From: Winogradskyella wandonensis
GTDB lineage: Bacteria > Bacteroidota > Bacteroidia > Flavobacteriales > Flavobacteriaceae
Direction: 5' to 3'
Assembly: GCF_004346845.1 (NCBI RefSeq)
Contig: NZ_SMGI01000001.1
Span: forward strand, 496,001 to 560,000
Length of the DNA: 64,000 bases
Below are positions 16,562 to 28,813 of the stretch, one piece after another (the stretch's first letter is position 1; the number at the start of each line of letters is the position of its first letter). Under the pieces are notes generated by a model that searched no databases, was not told where the DNA came from, and saw only the letters and a list, made by a program, of their open reading frames with translations. The position numbers and the translations under genes were made by a program.

Positions 16562-17311
16562 CTAATTCTTAACTTCGTCTTCGGCCATTTTAACGATTAG
16601 CAAAAATTCTTCGCTATAGAGCGTAAAATCATTTAAGAGCTGAAGTCTTTGATTGTAGTTTAATTTCGATTCTGGAATGGATTTTTCTTCTAAAAACTCA
16701 AAAAATAAGGAATGGTATTTTTCAGGAATCTTTAAATCTTCGGTTAGCATTTTTTTTGTGAAGAAATTATTTTCTTCAAAAAGTAACTTGTACTGATTGT
16801 ATTTTAAGGTGTTTGGTACGTCTCTTTTTTTCTTTTTAAATAACTTTCCGATGAGTTTTGCAACTTGTATAAAGTCCAGTCCATATTTAGGCGCTGCGTT
16901 GTACTTCTGTGGTTCTTTCTTTTTATCTAATGCAATGACGTCCTTTAAATTGGCATTAAACGCTTTTTCGCCAAATAGTTTCTCTTTAGGCTTATCTTTT
17001 ATGTTTACGGCCTCTAATTCGTTTACTATTTTTTGTAATTCAAAAACATAGGTACTTTTAAAATAATCAGGCTTTACGATGGTAAAAATGGGCTTATAAA
17101 ATATAGACTGAAATGATAACGTATCATTAATCTTAGCCTTTAAAGTAAACTCGCCTTGGTCGTTAGTTGTAGTTAAAATTTTCTGAGTAATATTAAGAAC
17201 TTTTACACCTTTTACTCTAGATTCTGCATCGTAAACAATACCGTTAACGTTTTGACTAAGGCTGTAAATCGATGTAATTAAAAGAAAAAAGAAGCTAATC
17301 TGTTTTAACAT
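16562..17311 (-). CDS. Carboxypeptidase-regulatory-like domain protein, paralogue of 7087-7890
   Basis: A 249-residue exported protein. Signal peptide (ISFFFLLITSIYSLSQ), CarboxypepD_reg-like domain (about residues 20-90, TTTNDQGEFTLKA), then a Lys-rich linker with KLIGKLFKKKKRDVP and a helical C-terminus. No TonB plug or barrel. It shares the architecture of 7087-7890 and a short basic 'FKKK/FGKK' segment at the same relative place. Function unknown. Confidence 0.77.
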   Translation of the reverse strand: MLKQISFFFLLITSIYSLSQNVNGIVYDAESRVKGVKVLNITQKILTTTNDQGEFTLKAKINDTLSFQSIFYKPIFTIVKPDYFKSTYVFELQKIVNELEAVNIKDKPKEKLFGEKAFNANLKDVIALDKKKEPQKYNAAPKYGLDFIQVAKLIGKLFKKKKRDVPNTLKYNQYKLLFEENNFFTKKMLTEDLKIPEKYHSLFFEFLEEKSIPESKLNYNQRLQLLNDFTLYSEEFLLIVKMAEDEVKN

Positions 17312-17395
17312 GAGTGCATGGTTAGTTAAAATGCAAGAACGCTTAATATTACGAAGTGATACTACTATTTTAAAAAACTTTAACCTAAGATAATG

Positions 17396-17779
17396 TTAAT
17401 TGAATAATCCGGAAATCTCCTTAATAATACGGGTTGGACGATGGGATTTAGCATCTATAAGGCACCATTTGGTTTCTGAACGAATAATTAGTTTCTCATT
17501 AGTGAACATTTCTACCTTTCTAGTTGAAGTAACGCCCTCGGACGATATTACATATGTTTTAATCATAATTTTATCGTCAAGAAAGGCTTGCCCTTTGTAA
17601 TCAATCGTATGTTTAACTAATACCCAATAGTAGTTTTCAAGAATTTCTTTCGAAGCGTTTTGTAGCCAATGGGATTCTGCTATATTTTGTACCCATTGTA
17701 CATAGCGGACGTTGTTTACATGATTTAGTTGGTCTAAATCTTCCTTGGATACTGTTATTTCTTTTGTAAATATTTGCAA
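17396..17779 (-). CDS. Hotdog-fold acyl-CoA thioesterase
   Basis: A 127-residue 4HBT-family protein. DLDQLNHVNNVRYVQWVQ (residues 15-32) holds the active-site Asp and the NHVNN segment typical of YbgC/FadM-like thioesterases. IDYKGQAFLDDKIMIKTYV follows as the central strand region. Likely hydrolyses acyl-CoA; chain preference is unknown. Its ATG lies one base after the glutaminyl cyclase stop codon, so the two are co-transcribed and probably translationally coupled. Confidence 0.86.
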   Translation of the reverse strand: MQIFTKEITVSKEDLDQLNHVNNVRYVQWVQNIAESHWLQNASKEILENYYWVLVKHTIDYKGQAFLDDKIMIKTYVISSEGVTSTRKVEMFTNEKLIIRSETKWCLIDAKSHRPTRIIKEISGLFN

Positions 17780-17780
17780 A

Positions 17781-18806
17781 TTATTTCTTAGTAATTCTTA
17801 CCTCAAATAATTTGTCCCAACGTTTGCCAGTGATAAAAAACGTGTCTGTTTCAGAGTTGTAGGCAATACCGTTAAGTACATTATCGTTAGAGGAATAATT
17901 AGATATTTGGGTTGTGATAGGTGTAAAGTCTATAACGCCTTCTACGGCTCCGTTTTCTGGATTAATAATGGCAACACCTGTATTTTCGTAAATGTTAGCA
18001 TAGATTTTTCCGTTTGCCCATTCTAATTCGTTTAGGCGGCCAATTTTGCCTTTCTCTGTATAAATTTCAATTTTATCATCTTCGGTAAAGGTCGTTGTAT
18101 TTAATTTCCAAATTTTTGCCGTGCCGTCAGATTTGTATAAATCCTTACCATCGTTACACAAACCCCAGCCTTCTTTACTTAAGTCGTATCTAAAGATACC
18201 AAGCTTTTCAAACGTATTTACATCGTAAATAATACCCGTATCGGCTTGCCATGTTAATTGGTAAATTTTATCGTTTAAAACAGTGAGACCTTCGGCAAAA
18301 TAGCCGCTTTTTAAATCGACGTTTTTAAGAATTTCTCCAGTCTCATAATTTACTTTTCTAAGTTTAGATTGGCCGTATTGCCCTGTACTTTCGTACAATT
18401 CGCCTTTATAAAATTCTAAACCTTGCGTGTAAGATGTAGGGTCGTGCGGATAGGTATTTACAATTTCGTAGGTGTATAAATCAGGACGTTTATTGTTTAA
18501 TACTATTAAATTACTCTTGGCAATGACAGTGTCGTTCCCAGAAATAACTTCGGCAATTAAATCTTGTTTACCTAGTTTCACATTCTTTAAACTTAAAGTT
18601 TCAGAAACTATTTCTCCATTTAATTTATAAACTACAGAATTTATGTTTACACCTTCTGGATTGTTAAGAGAGAGCTTTACGGTGCTTCCTAATTTTATCG
18701 TATTATTTTTTGCTGAAGTTTTTACAGAAAAGAACGGCTTTTCACTAGCGCAATTCACTAAAAAAAGGTTTAATAGGATGACAATGAAATATTTAAATTT
18801 ATACAT
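17781..18806 (-). CDS. Glutaminyl-peptide cyclotransferase, lipoprotein
   Basis: A 341-residue protein starting at the ATG 18804-18806 (MYKFKYFIVILLNLF); the longer open frame would run into the SRP RNA. Lipobox LFLVNCAS with Cys18. The mature part has an N-terminal Ig-like domain (about 25-105) and then a five-bladed propeller of the plant-type glutamine cyclotransferase family: HDPTSYTQGLEFYKGELYES, SGYFAEGLTVLND and a C-terminal LNGIAYNSETDTFFITGK. It turns N-terminal Gln of peptides into pyroglutamate. Likely in the envelope. Confidence 0.9.
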   Translation of the reverse strand: MYKFKYFIVILLNLFLVNCASEKPFFSVKTSAKNNTIKLGSTVKLSLNNPEGVNINSVVYKLNGEIVSETLSLKNVKLGKQDLIAEVISGNDTVIAKSNLIVLNNKRPDLYTYEIVNTYPHDPTSYTQGLEFYKGELYESTGQYGQSKLRKVNYETGEILKNVDLKSGYFAEGLTVLNDKIYQLTWQADTGIIYDVNTFEKLGIFRYDLSKEGWGLCNDGKDLYKSDGTAKIWKLNTTTFTEDDKIEIYTEKGKIGRLNELEWANGKIYANIYENTGVAIINPENGAVEGVIDFTPITTQISNYSSNDNVLNGIAYNSETDTFFITGKRWDKLFEVRITKK

Positions 18807-18859
18807 AAATGTTCTGTTATTTTTGGCAAGATATTTATAAAAAATAGGATTAAAAAATA

Positions 18860-18889
18860 TTGTGAAAGTATTAAAAGGTTGTATCTTTG
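18860..18889 (+). promoter_or_regulatory. Promoter of the SRP RNA gene
   Basis: TTG (18860-18862), 19-nt spacer, TATCTTTG (18882-18889): the best full match to the Bacteroidota housekeeping promoter in the window. It lies 4-6 nt before the predicted RNA start. Confidence 0.85.
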
Positions 18890-18892
18890 CCG

Positions 18893-18997
18893 CTGGGCAA
18901 GTCCTACACAACCAGCTCCTGTTGAATCCTCCAGGTCGGGAACGAAGCAAAGGTAAATGGTCGTAGCGGTGTGATGTAGGTAGCTTGCCTTTTTTTG
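18893..18997 (+). ncRNA. ffs: Signal recognition particle RNA, bacterial small (4.5S) type
   Basis: About 100 nt RNA that forms the SRP with Ffh for co-translational membrane targeting. The conserved apical domain is readable: CCAGGTCGGGAACGAAGCA (18931-18949) contains the GGAA tetraloop, here closed by a G-C pair instead of the C-G pair of E. coli, followed by the AAGCA side of the symmetric loop. The ends pair (GGCAAG at 18896-18901 with CTTGCC at 18984-18989) and the RNA finishes in a run of seven T. Ends are estimated to within a few bases. Confidence 0.93.
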
Positions 18998-19078
18998 TAC
19001 CCTAAAGTCAAGGTTTTATAGTAGAGATTATTTCTATTTTTAGAAACTTTGTACTTTTAACTTATAAGCTTTTAAAAT

Positions 19079-19882
19079 ATGTCTAAAGTTGTTTTAATTA
19101 CTGGTGGTTCTTCTGGAATAGGAAAATCTATAGGGAATTATTTAGTAGTAAAAGGATACCAAGTTTATGGAACAAGTCGTAATCCAGATAGATATCCAGA
19201 TAGCCAATTTCCTTTGGTGGCTTTAGATGTTACTAAACCAGAAACTATAACTAGTTGTATAACCAACATATTAAAAACAACAGAAACAATTGATGTTTTG
19301 ATAAATAATGCAGGAGCTGGTATAACTGGGCCGATGGAAGAAATTCCTGATGAAGAACTAAAACGAAATTTTGAAACTAATCTCTTTGGACCTATTAGTG
19401 TTATTAAATCTGTTTTGCCTAACATGCGCAAGCAACAAAGTGGGTTAATAATTAATATTACCTCTATTGCAGGATATATGGGCCTGCCATACCGTGGCGC
19501 TTATAGTGCAAGTAAAGGTGCTTTAGAATTGGTAACCGAGGCTTTTAGGATGGAAACAAAATCATTTGGCATACACATGTGTAATGTTGCACCTGGAGAT
19601 TTTGCAACTAATATAGCTGCTGGCCGCTATCATGCTCCAGTTTTAGACAATTCTCCGTATAAAGAAAAATATGGAGATACCCTAAAAACTATGGATGCGC
19701 ATGTCGATTCCGGGGGAAATCCAGATGAGGTAGCAAAGGTTATCTATAAAATTATAAACACCACACATCCAAAAATTCATTATAAGGTTGGTGCATTTAT
19801 GCAAAAATTTTCTATTGTTTTAAAGCGAATCCTCCCAGATAAGGTTTATGAGCGCCTGCTGATGAATCATTATAACCTATAG
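19079..19882 (+). CDS. Short-chain dehydrogenase/reductase
   Basis: A 267-residue classical SDR. Nucleotide-binding TGGSSGIGKSIG (residues 8-19) follows the first strand; NNAG (about 77-80); catalytic Ser in NITSIAGYMG, and YxxxK in YSASKG (about 141-146). NAD(P)-dependent oxidoreductase of unknown substrate. The C-terminal MQKFSIVLKRILPDKVYERLL resembles SDRs acting on lipids or sterol-like compounds, but this is weak evidence. Confidence 0.9.
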   Translation: MSKVVLITGGSSGIGKSIGNYLVVKGYQVYGTSRNPDRYPDSQFPLVALDVTKPETITSCITNILKTTETIDVLINNAGAGITGPMEEIPDEELKRNFETNLFGPISVIKSVLPNMRKQQSGLIINITSIAGYMGLPYRGAYSASKGALELVTEAFRMETKSFGIHMCNVAPGDFATNIAAGRYHAPVLDNSPYKEKYGDTLKTMDAHVDSGGNPDEVAKVIYKIINTTHPKIHYKVGAFMQKFSIVLKRILPDKVYERLLMNHYNL

Positions 19883-19925
19883 TGATTTGGTATATTTTTT
19901 GTGAATGATGTTTTAAACATCAGTC

Positions 19926-20333
19926 ATGAAATCAAAAACTACCTTTCTGTTATTATTTTCTTTTTTTACCTTAATGTCTTGTCACGAGGAGCTAGAGTGT
20001 CTTTTTGGGCTTGAGCCCGAGATTAACGAAACAAGTATTGCTAGCGCCACACTAAACGAACCATACTACCAACGTATTACTGCAGAGGTAGATAACGCCG
20101 TTAACGACAATTCTTTTGATTATTTTTTTGAAGTTATTGGTGACTTTCCACAAGGCATTGATGTCGTTTTTCTTTCAAGAAGTTTAGAGATTTTAGGAGT
20201 GCCAGAAGAAGCTGGTGTATTTGAATTTACAGTATTTCTCTCAGTAGAACGTTTTGAAGATGGTGTGTACGACTCAAGTCCAACTTGTAGTGACTACGCT
20301 AGAACAGATTTTACTTTGGTTGTTAATGAATAA
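19926..20333 (+). CDS. Small lipoprotein with Ig-like fold
   Basis: A 135-residue lipoprotein, lipobox FFTLMSCHEE. The mature part reads like a single putative-Ig/cadherin-like domain: an LNEPYYQRITAEV strand, then DFPQGIDVVFLSRSLEILGV and EAGVFEFTVFLSV, matching the 'P.G....G.i.G.P...G...f.v' pattern. Two Cys at the ends may form a disulfide. A GATGTTT-T-AAACATC dyad lies directly before the start (19907-19921). Function unknown. Confidence 0.72.
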   Translation: MKSKTTFLLLFSFFTLMSCHEELECLFGLEPEINETSIASATLNEPYYQRITAEVDNAVNDNSFDYFFEVIGDFPQGIDVVFLSRSLEILGVPEEAGVFEFTVFLSVERFEDGVYDSSPTCSDYARTDFTLVVNE

Positions 20334-20461
20334 ATTTTTGAGATGTGGTTTTTTTGCTGTTGACTAAAAGTTAATTTCTTTTTAACGCTTAGTCATCAAA
20401 GATTAGTATTTATTGTAACTTCGCTGACAATTAAAAACACAACAATTCAAATTAAAATTAC

Positions 20462-21115
20462 ATGAAATTTTTTATTGATACAGCCAATCTAGACCAGATA
20501 AAAGAAGCTCAAGATATGGGAATTCTTGATGGTGTTACAACCAATCCATCTTTAATGGCAAAGGAAGGTATTACAGGACACGATAACATTATGAAGCATT
20601 ATGTAGATATCTGTAATATCGTGGATGGTGATGTCTCTGCTGAAGTGATTTCCACGGATTTTGAAGGTATGGTGAGAGAAGGCGAAGCACTGGCAGAATT
20701 ACATGACCAGATTGTCGTAAAATTACCAATGATAAAAGATGGTGTTAAGGCATGTAAGTATTTTTCGGACAGAGGTATTAAAACAAACGTAACTCTTGTT
20801 TTTTCTCCTGGTCAGGCGTTGTTAGCGGCTAAAGCAGGCGCTACGTATGTATCGCCGTTTATTGGTCGTTTAGATGATATTTCTACTGATGGATTAAACC
20901 TAATTGCAGAGATTAGACACATTTATGACAATTATGCATTCGATACCGAAATACTTGCAGCCTCTGTTAGACATACCATGCATGTTATAGATTGTGCAAA
21001 ACTAGGCGCAGATGTAATGACAGGACCACTAAGCTCTATTACTGGCTTACTAAAACACCCATTAACCGATATTGGTTTAGAAAAGTTTTTGGCCGACTAC
21101 AAAAAGGGAAATTAA
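20462..21115 (+). CDS. fsa: Transaldolase-like / fructose-6-phosphate aldolase family enzyme
   Basis: A 217-residue TIM-barrel class I aldolase. [17 protein letters not shown] and GVTTNPSL are family marks, with the Schiff-base lysine Lys87 in IVVKLPM. Annotation pipelines usually call it fsa. However the residue matching Gln59 of E. coli FSA is Glu61 (SAEVIST), and [18 protein letters not shown] is close to the TalC/YwjH transaldolases. Transaldolase activity, exchanging dihydroxyacetone units in the pentose phosphate pathway, is therefore more likely. Confidence 0.9.
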   Translation: MKFFIDTANLDQIKEAQDMGILDGVTTNPSLMAKEGITGHDNIMKHYVDICNIVDGDVSAEVISTDFEGMVREGEALAELHDQIVVKLPMIKDGVKACKYFSDRGIKTNVTLVFSPGQALLAAKAGATYVSPFIGRLDDISTDGLNLIAEIRHIYDNYAFDTEILAASVRHTMHVIDCAKLGADVMTGPLSSITGLLKHPLTDIGLEKFLADYKKGN

Positions 21116-21139
21116 AAGAGAATACTGTTTAAAGTGTAT

Positions 21140-21174
21140 AAGGAACTTTTACTTAAGTACAAGTTCCTTTTTTT
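21140..21174. terminator. Terminator between fsa and the TlpA-like gene
   Basis: AAGGAACTT (21140-21148) and AAGTTCCTT (21161-21169) form a 9-bp stem followed by T-run. It lies between convergent genes and its right half overlaps the last codons of the TlpA-like gene, so it may act both ways but best for fsa. Confidence 0.8.
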
Positions 21175-22621
21175 GTATCATATCCTTAAGGAGTGTCTCG
21201 AAATCTTCACTAAAGATATTTACATTAGGGTTTACAATATTAGCCTTATTATCGACGATAATTACCTTGTAGAGGTAGTTTACTGCCAGCGTTTTTAAAG
21301 CTTCTTTTGGATTCTTAAAACGATACTCGTTTCCTAAATTAAAATTGTACTTATTAATGGTTTCTTTCCAAAACTTGTCTGGATTATCGTTTATATTTAT
21401 AGACATAAAACCCATTTTAGGAAATTCTGTTTGTAATTCTTTTACACGGTAGTGGCTATTTTTGTAGTGCTCTTTTTTATTTGTAGACCAGAAATAAATA
21501 AGCGTAGGTTTATCTACAATCTCAGCTATTGTGTATTCCTTATCTTCGACATCAATAACTATCAAATCTGGTAACCCTTTACCAGGTTGTAAATTGTTAA
21601 GAGAAGCAATTAACCCATTAAGGTATTTTATGTCCTCTTCACTTGTGGTTTTAGCAAGATAAGAAGCCATTATTTCGTTTACCTCGTCTTGGTTTTTACT
21701 ATGATTAATAAACTCTCTTGTTTTGTACTTTAGGAGATTATTTTTAATGATTTCGTCAGTAACCAAACTATCTACTAGGTTTAGTTTTGTTTTGTTATAA
21801 GACAACTGATGTCTATTAAACTTACTATGAAATGTGTTGTTTTGGTAGTAATCCGTAACAGCAAGATTATCAAAATGAAAAAACAAATAACGGTTGTAAG
21901 CAAAAATATCACTTAAATGACTCGCGTTATAATCAATGTTCTTTCGAAAGTCGTAGAATCCTTCTGGCAAATCTTTAAGATGCACCATTTTATTTTCACC
22001 AAAGTAGGCAAACGGATAAATTTCTTTGTCCGCGTAGTTGTGATAGTCGATATTGGCTTTTATAACAGAGCTAGCAAAATTAGATATTGAATTTTTTTCC
22101 TTAAACGCTTCAAATTCATTTAGTTCCTTTTCATGTCGGTCATCGATGTAGGTCTCAAAATCTTCAGGTGCTTTGTTCTGACTATATTTAACGAGATTTC
22201 TAGACTTGTCTTCGTTATTCAAAAATGTTTTAATTAAATAATTATTCTTTTTTGCGCCATTGCCTGTAAATACCAGAGATTTATCAAATTCATAAGTGTT
22301 TAAGCGAATCATAACACTATCATTAGGCTCAAGAATAACAAATTGTATTTCGCCACCATGCCAAAACGTGTAAACACCTGGCTCTAAATTTTCAATCTTG
22401 TGACTAAAACGGTTATTGCTATCTAGTTTTAGCGTATCACTAAGTTTAATTCTTCTGTTATAAAGAATGACATCTTCACCTTTAGGATTAATGATTTCGC
22501 CACCAAAAAAAGTACTGCTGCCCTTTGCTTTTGACGCATCACTGCAACCTACCATGCTAAATAGCGTGACAGATAGAAGGGCAAATCGTAAAAATCTAAA
22601 ATGTAGTTTTTCTGTTATCAT
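21149..22621 (-). CDS. TlpA-like thioredoxin-domain lipoprotein
   Basis: A 490-residue protein from the ATG at 22619-22621; a TTG nine bases upstream is less likely. Lipobox TLFSMVGCSD. An N-terminal beta domain (about 30-120, GEIINPKGEDVILYNRRIKL) resembles the DUF4369-like domain of Bacteroidota TlpA proteins. A long helical region follows, then a thioredoxin fold from about 345 (KPTLIYFWSTNKKEHYKNSH). The CxxC redox motif expected after FWS is replaced by TNKK, so it cannot do disulfide chemistry in the usual way. Probably periplasmic, with a structural or binding role. Confidence 0.8.
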   Translation of the reverse strand: MITEKLHFRFLRFALLSVTLFSMVGCSDASKAKGSSTFFGGEIINPKGEDVILYNRRIKLSDTLKLDSNNRFSHKIENLEPGVYTFWHGGEIQFVILEPNDSVMIRLNTYEFDKSLVFTGNGAKKNNYLIKTFLNNEDKSRNLVKYSQNKAPEDFETYIDDRHEKELNEFEAFKEKNSISNFASSVIKANIDYHNYADKEIYPFAYFGENKMVHLKDLPEGFYDFRKNIDYNASHLSDIFAYNRYLFFHFDNLAVTDYYQNNTFHSKFNRHQLSYNKTKLNLVDSLVTDEIIKNNLLKYKTREFINHSKNQDEVNEIMASYLAKTTSEEDIKYLNGLIASLNNLQPGKGLPDLIVIDVEDKEYTIAEIVDKPTLIYFWSTNKKEHYKNSHYRVKELQTEFPKMGFMSININDNPDKFWKETINKYNFNLGNEYRFKNPKEALKTLAVNYLYKVIIVDNKANIVNPNVNIFSEDFETLLKDMIQKKELVLK

Positions 22622-22713
22622 TAGAGACAAAAATATGTGTTGCTAAGGTTTTGCGTTGTTAATGCTGCGTTAAATGTTACTATCATTGGTTTATATTTCA
22701 TCTAATCACTTAA

Positions 22714-24375
<1,662 letters not shown>

Positions 24376-24394
24376 ACCAATTTGCAAGAAAAGT

Positions 24395-24427
24395 AAAAGG
24401 AACATCAATTTTGATGTTCCTTTTTTT
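24395..24427. terminator. Bidirectional terminator between the ABC-F gene and the DUF2007 gene
   Basis: Perfect stem of about 14 bp, AAAAGGAACATCAA (24395-24408) with TTGATGTTCCTTTT (24411-24424), then more T. The flanking A and T runs let it serve both convergent genes. Confidence 0.88.
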
Positions 24428-24441
24428 ATTTAAAATTTCTT

Positions 24442-24678
24442 TTATGCCTGCATCTCTGAAACAACACGGTTAACAATCTCAAGTGCTTTATTTAATTCTT
24501 CGTTATTCACAAAAACTTCTTGGAATCCTTGATTTATAGAGCCGTAGCCAGCAAGTCTTTGCGACTCACCTTCATCTTTTATTATAGGGATAATTCCCGC
24601 AGCTTCAAGTTCAGCTTTAACCCGTGTTACTAAAATAAAATTCCCGCCGTAAACTTTCACAAATTCTGAAGTATCCAT
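24442..24678 (-). CDS. DUF2007-type small protein
   Basis: A 78-residue protein: FVKVYGGNFILVTRVKAELE followed by AGIIPIIKDEG and QEVFVNNEELNKALEIV. This matches the small ferredoxin-like DUF2007 (putative signal-transducing) domain, similar to a P-II-like fold. It is cytoplasmic, with no cysteines. Partner and ligand unknown. Only about 60 bp separate it from the membrane protein gene on the same strand. Confidence 0.78.
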   Translation of the reverse strand: MDTSEFVKVYGGNFILVTRVKAELEAAGIIPIIKDEGESQRLAGYGSINQGFQEVFVNNEELNKALEIVNRVVSEMQA

Positions 24679-24739
24679 AACCTAACGATTTAAAATTATA
24701 TCATATAAGTTACAAAAAATATCAGAATGTTACATATTA

Positions 24740-25459
24740 CTAAGCATTAAAATATTTACTATTCCAGATGGCGTGATTAAAGTTTTTTCCAGCAGCAAAG
24801 CCATAATATATTACAATAGCAGCTATCGATTTAAAAATAAAAAAGAAAATCATTCCTGCCTGTGACGCATTTGGTTTGTTAGAAAAAACACCTTCAGGAA
24901 ATAAGGCTGTAGCCAAAATGCTTACTAAAAAAACAGTAAAAATAAGATTACCGAAATTTTTATAAGGCCACATCAATAGCTTTCTAAAAGGATTAAGGTC
25001 ATTTCCCCACTTGTGTACCAAATAATAATACCCATTTCCTATTGGTGCAAAAAGAAGCGGGTCGTCTGCATTTTCGAGTTTAAAAAGTTTAGAAGGTGCA
25101 ATAATTTTAAAACCTTTTAATTCGGTTTTATGTTTCTTTTCTAAGTCTTTAATTTTTGTAATTGCTTCGTAAGGCAGCTTGCCTTTAAAAAAGCGCGAGT
25201 CTAAAAAGCGGAGACGATAATCAATACATATTTTTTTAATATCGTCTAAATGATAGATATGTTCTGTTTCTAGCAAATCGAAATCAAAAGCATTTCTGTC
25301 ATTTGCGCGCCCATTAGAAAGTGTATCCTCAATCCTTGCTTCGAGATTATTGTCTTCTTCTAAAATAGATTTTACAGCTTCTAAAATGGATTCTGGGGAT
25401 TTATTTTTCTCTTTTAAGCGCTTAAGTTTCTCCTCAATGTTTGTCTTTTTCAATAACAT
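24740..25459 (-). CDS. Hypothetical protein with two C-terminal membrane segments
   Basis: I start at the ATG 25457-25459 (MLLKKTNIEEKLKRLKEKNK), giving 239 aa; a longer frame adds a doubtful N-terminus. Residues 1-150 are soluble, with a charged coiled-coil-like beginning and a domain around DIKKICIDYRLRFLDSRFF. Two hydrophobic stretches follow (FGNLIFTVFLVSILATALF and FFFIFKSIAAIVIYYGFAA). Similar proteins are common in Flavobacteriia, but no function is known to me. Confidence 0.7.
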   Translation of the reverse strand: MLLKKTNIEEKLKRLKEKNKSPESILEAVKSILEEDNNLEARIEDTLSNGRANDRNAFDFDLLETEHIYHLDDIKKICIDYRLRFLDSRFFKGKLPYEAITKIKDLEKKHKTELKGFKIIAPSKLFKLENADDPLLFAPIGNGYYYLVHKWGNDLNPFRKLLMWPYKNFGNLIFTVFLVSILATALFPEGVFSNKPNASQAGMIFFFIFKSIAAIVIYYGFAAGKNFNHAIWNSKYFNA

Positions 25460-25663
25460 AGCGTTTTTATTTATAAAAGTACGTATCAAAATAATAGCGA
25501 GCAAGTCTTTAACATTCGTGTTTAATTAATGCTTAAATTTATGGGAGAATATAAACGATTGGTTAAACAAAATTCGATTATAAGATTTGTATAGGCAATC
25601 GTAAATGTATCTACTATAGAAAACACTTATAAAAAAATAAAGAGATAATATGTCACTTTATAA

Positions 25664-27949
<2,286 letters not shown>

Positions 27950-27965
27950 ACCGATGTAACTTAAC

Positions 27966-28005
27966 AAAAAAGGAATGTATCTTTAACGGATACATTCCTT
28001 TTTTT
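27966..28005 (+). terminator. Intrinsic terminator of katG
   Basis: GGAATGTATC (27972-27981) pairs with GATACATTCC (27989-27998), extended by flanking A and T runs, then T. It stands only 15 bp before the ankyrin gene, so read-through would be needed for co-expression. Confidence 0.85.
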
Positions 28006-28019
28006 ATTAACTGTTTATT

Positions 28020-28490
28020 ATGAATGCTACAGAACTATTTTTCGATACGATTAGAAAGGGTTTTAACGATAGATTAGAAGCTCAAATTGCTCATAGTCCA
28101 AATGTGGTTAATTCCAAAGATGCTAGGGGTTTTACGCCGTTGATATTTGCCACGTATTTTGGTAATGAAAGCGCAGCTGATATTTTGTTAGCGCACGGAG
28201 CAGATGTGGATGCTAAAGATGCATCAGGAAATACAGCTTTACTAGGTGTTTGTTTTAAAGGTAATGCTGTTTTAGCGAATAAGCTTATTGACTATAAAGC
28301 AGATGTGAATGCTACAAATAATGAAGGCGTAACACCATTAATTTATGCCGTAATGTATAATCATGAAGCTGTAGTTAAACTTTTATTAAAGCATAAAGCC
28401 GATGTTTCTATTAAAGATAACTCTGGTAAGACAGCAAAGGATTATGCTAGTGAAAAAGGATATAGTGCAATTGCAGAATTTCTTAAATAA
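28020..28490 (+). CDS. Ankyrin-repeat protein next to katG
   Basis: A 156-residue soluble protein made of about four ankyrin repeats: GFTPLIFATYFGNESAADIL, GNTALLGVCFKGNAVLANKL, GVTPLIYAVMYNHEAVVKLL and a final capping repeat GKTAKDYASEKGYSAIAEFL. No signal peptide is seen. Ankyrin genes often follow catalase genes; in Pseudomonas aeruginosa AnkB supports KatB activity, so a helper role for KatG is a reasonable inference. The terminator between the genes suggests partly separate expression. Confidence 0.9.
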   Translation: MNATELFFDTIRKGFNDRLEAQIAHSPNVVNSKDARGFTPLIFATYFGNESAADILLAHGADVDAKDASGNTALLGVCFKGNAVLANKLIDYKADVNATNNEGVTPLIYAVMYNHEAVVKLLLKHKADVSIKDNSGKTAKDYASEKGYSAIAEFLK

Positions 28491-28537
28491 AAAAAGCCGC
28501 TACACTTCGACTCAGCTAAGTGACCAGCGGCTTTTTT
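28489..28537. terminator. Terminator shared by the ankyrin gene and the 28554-28811 gene
   Basis: AAAAAGCCGCT (28491-28501) pairs with AGCGGCTTTTT (28526-28536). The 24-nt loop contains CACTT/AAGTG (28504-28508, 28517-28521), forming an inner hairpin. Flanking A and T runs suit both convergent genes. Confidence 0.82.
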
Positions 28538-28553
28538 GTTTAGCGATAGATAA

Positions 28554-28811
28554 TTAGTTGTCAATCGAACCCATGACGCGTTGCATAAAACTATTTAAAG
28601 CGTCTTTTTGTGGTGTTCCTTCTTTAATCATTTTATTTACTTCTAGAGCACCATACATGTTAGAAATTAACTCACCGATGACATCTAACTCCTCGTCTTT
28701 AAGAGAAGGGATTTCGGTTAAGTTTTCTAGAGTTTCTATCGTTTCGACAACAAAATCTTCGTCATTTTCGTTGATAAATTGCGTCAAATGTTTAATAACA
28801 GGTAACTTCAT
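28554..28811 (-). CDS. Small conserved protein of the peroxiredoxin cluster (DUF6952-like)
   Basis: An 85-residue acidic helical protein (LPVIKHLTQFINENDEDFVV then IGELISNMYGALEVNKMI). It has no Cys, signal peptide or membrane segment. It follows the thioredoxin-like gene by two bases and is thus the last gene of a three-gene operon with the peroxiredoxin. I believe this matches the family called DUF6952 in flavobacteria, from memory. Function unknown; the linkage suggests a role in peroxide handling. Confidence 0.68.
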   Translation of the reverse strand: MKLPVIKHLTQFINENDEDFVVETIETLENLTEIPSLKDEELDVIGELISNMYGALEVNKMIKEGTPQKDALNSFMQRVMGSIDN

Positions 28812-28813
28812 AA

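Noticed and set aside
18807..18950. N-terminal extension of the glutaminyl cyclase
   Set aside because: The open frame reads into the SRP RNA gene; the ATG at 18806 gives a proper lipoprotein signal peptide.
19907..19921. GATGTTT-T-AAACATC dyad as operator
   Set aside because: Perfect but short and AT-rich, directly before a lipoprotein gene with no regulator nearby; listed only as a remark.
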